From assembly GCF_003096035.1 (NCBI RefSeq), contig NZ_CP029186.1, forward strand, positions 1,501,001 to 1,565,000: DNA of 64,000 nucleotides, written 5' to 3'. Under the pieces are notes generated by a model, which did no database searches, was not told the origin of the DNA, and saw only the letters and a program-made list of their open reading frames with translations. The position numbers and the translations under genes are program-made. Source of the stretch: Flavobacterium album (lineage in GTDB: Bacteria; Bacteroidota; Bacteroidia; Flavobacteriales; Flavobacteriaceae). Below are positions 60,929-64,000 of the stretch, piece after piece (within the stretch, counting starts at the first letter, position 1; each line of letters opens with the position of its first letter).

Positions 60929-61385
60929 TTACGCCCTTTCAGGGCTTGAACCCGCATTGCCGTTATTGCACCCCGGGCGATGCCCAGGGCTAAAAAGTGT
61001 CACCCCGTTGGGGTTTGGAAAGTATCCTCTCATTTTATTATTATAATTGTCCTGAAATAGGTTTACAAAAAAAGCATACCTGATTTGAATCACCCGGGTA
61101 GGAGTGAAATGCATCTCTTGATTATTATTCTGTAGTCCTGAAAAAGGTTTACACAAATCAAGCAAACAAGTAAGCGTATTATAATTTCCTAATAACCCTG
61201 AAAGGGTTTAACCTATTAGCCCTGGCATCGCCCGGGGTTACGAAATGCAGATTGAAAAAAGCCCTGAAGGGGCGTAACCCATAACAAGTATTTTATGTGT
61301 GGGATTAAAAGTTACACCCTTTCAAGATTTGCCACCTTGTAAAACGCAACAACCCCGGGCAATGCCCGGGGCTAATAGTATCACG
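60929..61385. repeat. Family B palindrome tract, second and longer copy
   Basis: Several units recur in both orientations: GCCCTTTCAGGGC, CCCCGGGCGATGCCC, ACCCCGTTGGGGTT, AACCCTGAAAGGGTT, ATCGCCCGGGGTT, AGCCCTGAAGGGGC and CCCCGGGCAATGCCCGGGGC. The gap 60711-61406 contains only this, element A and short unclassified sequence; I see no gene. Confidence 0.75.
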
Positions 61386-61406
61386 TCTTAGATAATTAGT
61401 TGTAAA

Positions 61407-61841
61407 TTACTTCGGCTGCATGCCGGTAGTAATTGCGATCCTGTTCCAGCCATTGATAACGATAACGGCCATGATTACCTCAGCAGTATATTTTTCGCCT
61501 AAAACAGCTACAGCTTCATTGTAGGTTTTGTCGGAAACATGGTTTGAGATCAGGGTAACTTCTTCTGTCAGGGCAAGAATGGCCTGCTCTTCTTTGGTAA
61601 AGAATGGTGTGTCCCTCCATGCGATCAGTGTAAAAAGGCGTTGCTCTGTCTCGCCCAGCTTTTTGGCATCCCGGTTATGCATATCCAGGCAAAACGCACA
61701 GCCATTTATCTGTGACGCCCTGATCTTGATAAGTTCGTAATGATTTTTCGCAAGCCCTGTGCCGGCAATATATTTTTCAAATTGCAGCATCATTTTATAG
61801 CCTTCCGGTTCGGTTTCAAATAGGTTCATTCTTTTGTCCAT
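61407..61841 (-). CDS. Carboxymuconolactone decarboxylase/AhpD-like protein
   Basis: A 144-residue AhpD-fold protein. The redox motif NGCAFCLDMHNRD (Cys-x-x-Cys followed by histidine, about 51-63) is the hallmark of alkyl-hydroperoxidase D-like members, and the flanking helices (ELIKIRASQI, EKYTAEVIMAVIVINGWNR) fit the family. It probably reduces peroxides or acts as a thiol-disulfide protein rather than decarboxylating carboxymuconolactone. The Crp/Fnr-type regulator gene at 62035 lies 193 bp upstream on the same strand and may control it, as this pair is common in Bacteroidetes. Confidence 0.9.
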   Translation of the reverse strand: MDKRMNLFETEPEGYKMMLQFEKYIAGTGLAKNHYELIKIRASQINGCAFCLDMHNRDAKKLGETEQRLFTLIAWRDTPFFTKEEQAILALTEEVTLISNHVSDKTYNEAVAVLGEKYTAEVIMAVIVINGWNRIAITTGMQPK

Positions 61842-61972
61842 GATTATGTTGATTTAGTATTACAGGACAAAGTTCCTTCACAGAGCCGACAAAAAACTTA
61901 AGGTAGTTTAAGAAAGGGCATTTTGCTAATTATAAACTAATACTGTACGTTAATTTGTTGTTTTTTCGAAGT

Positions 61973-61997
61973 AGAGTCGTTGCAATGCAACGACTCT
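61973..61997. repeat. 25-bp palindrome, dispersed family E, copy 2
   Basis: Arms AGAGTCGTTGCA and TGCAACGACTCT around a central A. Relative to the copy at 4870, one stem base pair changed from C-G to T-A and the centre from T to A, so pairing is kept. Confidence 0.8.
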
Positions 61998-62034
61998 GCC
62001 GTGGCACGAAAGATATTTTGATAATATTTGTTAA

Positions 62035-62604
62035 TCACTTCTTTGCACGCAGCATACTTAAAAATTCGGGTGTCATTCCCAAAAAAGATGCCAACATATA
62101 CTGCGGTACGCGCTGTACAAATGCAGGATATTTTTGCAGCATCTGCTTATAACTCTCCTCGCTCGTTAAGTTAAAAATATAATGGATGCGCGTAAGCTGT
62201 GCCGAATACGCCCTTTCCAGCACCTGCCTGAAATATTTTTCCAATTGCGGTATCTTTTCGAACAGCTCTTCCTGCACGTTACGGTTGATGGCTGCCACAG
62301 TTGCGTTCTCGATAGCCTGCAGGTAAAACCCCGAGGGCTGGCCGCTCTTGTAACTGTTGTATTCTGTTATCCACCAGTTCTCAATGCCAAATTGTATTAC
62401 CTGTTCCACACCCTTTGGCGTGATGAGGTACATCCGCACCAGGCCTTTTACCACAAAATAATTCTCATGGCACACTTCGCCTTCCCGCAGCAGGTGCTCT
62501 TTCTTCTTCACCTCCTTTATAGTAAGGTATGAGGTGAGTAGTTCTTCCTCAGCTGCTGTCAGGGTGATGAACTTTTTGATATGGGTAAGGATCTCTGTAA
62601 ACAT
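62035..62604 (-). CDS. Crp/Fnr family transcriptional regulator
   Basis: A 189-residue regulator with an N-terminal cyclic-nucleotide-binding-type beta barrel (EHLLREGEVCHENYFVVKGLVRMYLI, about 35-60) and a C-terminal helix-turn-helix (VPQYMLASFLGMTPEFLSMLRAKK), whose recognition helix is TPEFLSML. No clear Fe-S cysteines of Fnr are evident, and the ligand is unknown. Its likely target is the AhpD-like gene that follows, or its own promoter. A family F palindrome and a hairpin lie upstream. Confidence 0.9.
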   Translation of the reverse strand: MFTEILTHIKKFITLTAAEEELLTSYLTIKEVKKKEHLLREGEVCHENYFVVKGLVRMYLITPKGVEQVIQFGIENWWITEYNSYKSGQPSGFYLQAIENATVAAINRNVQEELFEKIPQLEKYFRQVLERAYSAQLTRIHYIFNLTSEESYKQMLQKYPAFVQRVPQYMLASFLGMTPEFLSMLRAKK

Positions 62605-62640
62605 CGAAAGATTGTATTAGTAAAGTCTAAATTTAAAAAG

Positions 62641-62805
62641 AATATTTAACCACATAGGCACATAGCTCTAAGTTGTTTCGAAAGTTAGAAAAATCGTCCT
62701 CAATTATAGTTCAACATAGGTATTGAAGCATAGCTTCAATACTATTGCGGGCTTTATGGACAACCCGATCACTATGAAATCTATGTTGCTATGTGGTTAA
62801 ATTTT
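62641..62805. repeat. Dispersed family F element, copy 2 (long form)
   Basis: Starts TTAACCACATAGGCACATAG and ends CTATGTTGCTATGTGGTTAA, giving a 165-bp element with complementary ends and a smaller hairpin TATTGAAGC...GCTTCAATA (62721-62741) inside. The first 10-bp arm matches the copy at 50460-50493. Confidence 0.75.
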
Positions 62806-62847
62806 AGTTAGTTTTCAGTATGTGAATATATAACTTTTAAGGCCAAT

Positions 62848-62880
62848 AAAAAAGGGGGCTGCCTTTTTGAGACAGCCCCG
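62848..62880 (-). terminator. Terminator of the bestrophin gene
   Basis: On the minus strand GGGGCTG and CAGCCCC pair around TCTCAAAAAGG and run into CTTTTTTATT, 20 bp past the stop. Confidence 0.85.
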
Positions 62881-62899
62881 GAGTTAACTAAAAACAGGC

Positions 62900-63844
62900 T
62901 TACAAAACAAAATATGCGTTCTTCACGGGTTCGATGTGGCGTGTTACCTGCGGCAGCGCCGTTTCATCAAACTCATCGCGGTATTCATATACCATTTGCA
63001 TCAGGTTCTTTTCGATATTGCACGATATGGTTATCATTGGAGTATCCGTTGGCCTGTTGTCGAAAGGGTCCTGAAGGTGTATAGCCATTTTTTCGATAAG
63101 GAAACATGCGGCGGCTATTGTGGCTACTACCGGAATCTGCATCCAGCCAAGGAAATCGGTCAGGCTAAACGGCAGCAGCAGTATGAAAAGGCACAGCGTA
63201 AATCTTATATAAAGACTGTAAGTTGTCGGGAATATGGTATTCTTGATGCGCTCGCATTTGCCCATCGAATCGCACAGCCTGGTCAGCGTGTTGTCTATCT
63301 CCACCTGTTGGTAGGTATTCAGCTTGCCTCCGTCTTTCGCTCTCCTGAGTTCTTTGGCGTGAAGCATCAGTATGGCATTGGGTACGTGCTTGTGGTTTTT
63401 CACAAAGCGCATTTCATTTTCATTAAGCAGTTGGTTAAGTGGTTTGTAGGGGTCTTTCCCGCGAAGGGACTGCGCCAGGGCATAACACCACGCCGACTGC
63501 CTTTTGGCAAAGCGTTCCTTAAAGTCATGTGCCTCCGTCGAAAAATCGGGGTCTTTGTAAAAAGAGATCACCTGGCGCAACAGCGAGCGGGAGTCGTTCA
63601 CGATGCCGCCCCATACAATACGGGCCTCCCACCAACGGTCGTATGCCTGGTTCGACTTGAAAGCCAGCAGCAGCGATATTATGGTTCCTATTATCGTAGG
63701 TATCGCAATCGGGATATCTATCGAAAAGGCGTGGTAAAAGTGGTGTATGACCTCAAAAACCACCGTGTAGGCAATAACCAGCGCCAGTTCGACCCTGATC
63801 TTACCCAGCACATATTTCATCGGTATTCTTTTTTTTAGCAACAT
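62900..63844 (-). CDS. Bestrophin family ion channel protein
   Basis: A 314-residue inner-membrane protein of the bestrophin/YneE family, which forms pentameric ion channels. The hallmark block SNQAYDRWWEARIVWGGIVNDSR (about 64-87) follows the first two membrane helices (VELALVIAYTVVFEVIHHFYH and IAIPTIIGTIISLLLAF), and later helices are at about 212-232 and 235-255 (FTLCLFILLLPFSLTDFLG). The C-terminus FDNRPTDTPMITISCNIEKNL matches the conserved tail of bacterial members. The start may be the ATG at 63844 or 63820. Chloride or cation specificity is not predictable from sequence. Confidence 0.92.
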   Translation of the reverse strand: MLLKKRIPMKYVLGKIRVELALVIAYTVVFEVIHHFYHAFSIDIPIAIPTIIGTIISLLLAFKSNQAYDRWWEARIVWGGIVNDSRSLLRQVISFYKDPDFSTEAHDFKERFAKRQSAWCYALAQSLRGKDPYKPLNQLLNENEMRFVKNHKHVPNAILMLHAKELRRAKDGGKLNTYQQVEIDNTLTRLCDSMGKCERIKNTIFPTTYSLYIRFTLCLFILLLPFSLTDFLGWMQIPVVATIAAACFLIEKMAIHLQDPFDNRPTDTPMITISCNIEKNLMQMVYEYRDEFDETALPQVTRHIEPVKNAYFVL

Positions 63845-63861
63845 ATTCGTTGTGTTTTAAA

Positions 63862-64000
63862 TTAAATCCTTGCCGCCTCTTCGTGTATCGAAAGCATCGG
63901 CAGCCCGAAAGCATCATTATCAACAGCCTTTTCTGCTACTGCCTTTTTCGACTTTCGTGTCTCAATCAGCAGGTCGATGCCGTTCCTCTCTATCGCTTCG
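63862..64000 (-). CDS. C-terminal end of an unidentified gene, truncated by window edge
   Basis: The minus-strand frame from the right edge to the TAA at 63862-63864 encodes about 45 residues, including NGIDLLIETRKSKKAV and DNDAFGLPMLSIHEEAARI. It is open to the edge and lies 17 bp upstream of the bestrophin start, in the same direction, so it is probably a real upstream gene in that operon. I do not recognise the family from this fragment. Confidence 0.55.
   Translation of the reverse strand, partial: EAIERNGIDLLIETRKSKKAVAEKAVDNDAFGLPMLSIHEEAARI

Noticed and set aside
60795..61046. 83-codon open frame starting in element A (a similar one is at 7232-7468)
   Set aside because: Both lie inside dispersed repeats, and their similarity comes from the shared repeat, which does not stay in one frame across copies.
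62936..63838. 300-codon + strand open frame over the bestrophin gene
   Set aside because: The bestrophin reading has the RWWEARIVWGG hallmark and a terminator at the right place; the + frame has neither domain nor promoter.

Overview
The window is a chromosomal segment of a Flavobacteriaceae bacterium, probably Flavobacterium or a close relative with moderate G+C. The signs are mevalonate-pathway genes, proteins with type IX secretion (T9SS) type B sorting domains, a PorP/SprF protein, paired OmpH/Skp genes behind BamA, several AsmA-like proteins, TAnnTTTG promoter elements with almost no Shine-Dalgarno sites, and many short intergenic palindromes. I see no rRNA, tRNA, CRISPR array, prophage or complete insertion sequence. 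The assignment to this lineage is an inference from gene content.

Layout. 1-4.8 kb: isoprenoid and lipid genes on the + strand (diphosphomevalonate decarboxylase, cut by the left edge; mevalonate kinase; a small membrane protein; a UbiA prenyltransferase), then an RNA pseudouridine synthase and an NTF2-like protein. 5-11.3 kb: an M3 peptidase lipoprotein, an AsmA-like protein and a NifU-like Fe-S scaffold. 11.5-21.9 kb: a 3022-residue T9SS adhesin followed by its PorP/SprF-type partner. 21.9-30.8 kb: a gamma carbonic anhydrase, then a long minus-strand envelope block reading CBS protein, NAD kinase, DUF6089-like barrel, UppS, BamA, two OmpH/Skp chaperones, MurI. 30.9-40 kb: PdxJ, an alpha/beta hydrolase, a DUF748/AsmA-like protein, a FadL porin with a GDSL lipoprotein, an AT-rich beta-propeller-like protein and a holin-like membrane protein. 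40.2-43.7 kb: tig-clpP-clpX. 43.8-54.9 kb: a tiny lipoprotein, a GH3-family enzyme, a DUF2797 protein, a frameshifted lipoprotein, another AsmA protein, SppA, a FolK-deoxynucleoside kinase fusion and a SUFU-domain protein. 55-64 kb: a HAD phosphatase, a second T9SS protein (1442 residues; C-type lectin plus 11 Ig-like repeats), a TrmH/SpoU methyltransferase, an AhpD-like protein, a Crp/Fnr regulator, a bestrophin and the end of an unidentified gene.

The theme is building the cell surface: lipid carriers (mevalonate, UppS), outer-membrane assembly (BamA, Skp, AsmA-like proteins), cell-wall precursor (MurI), protein quality control (SppA, trigger factor, ClpXP) and T9SS-exported adhesins.

The least explained part is the intergenic DNA. 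At least seven families of short dispersed palindromes recur, including a composite element of about 220 bp present twice (53724 and 60795), a shorter copy of its first half (7241) lacking a 22-bp nested hairpin, and a 25-bp palindrome whose two copies differ by a compensatory base pair. These are the best candidates for an undescribed system. All positions come from reading the sequence by eye; no database search was run.
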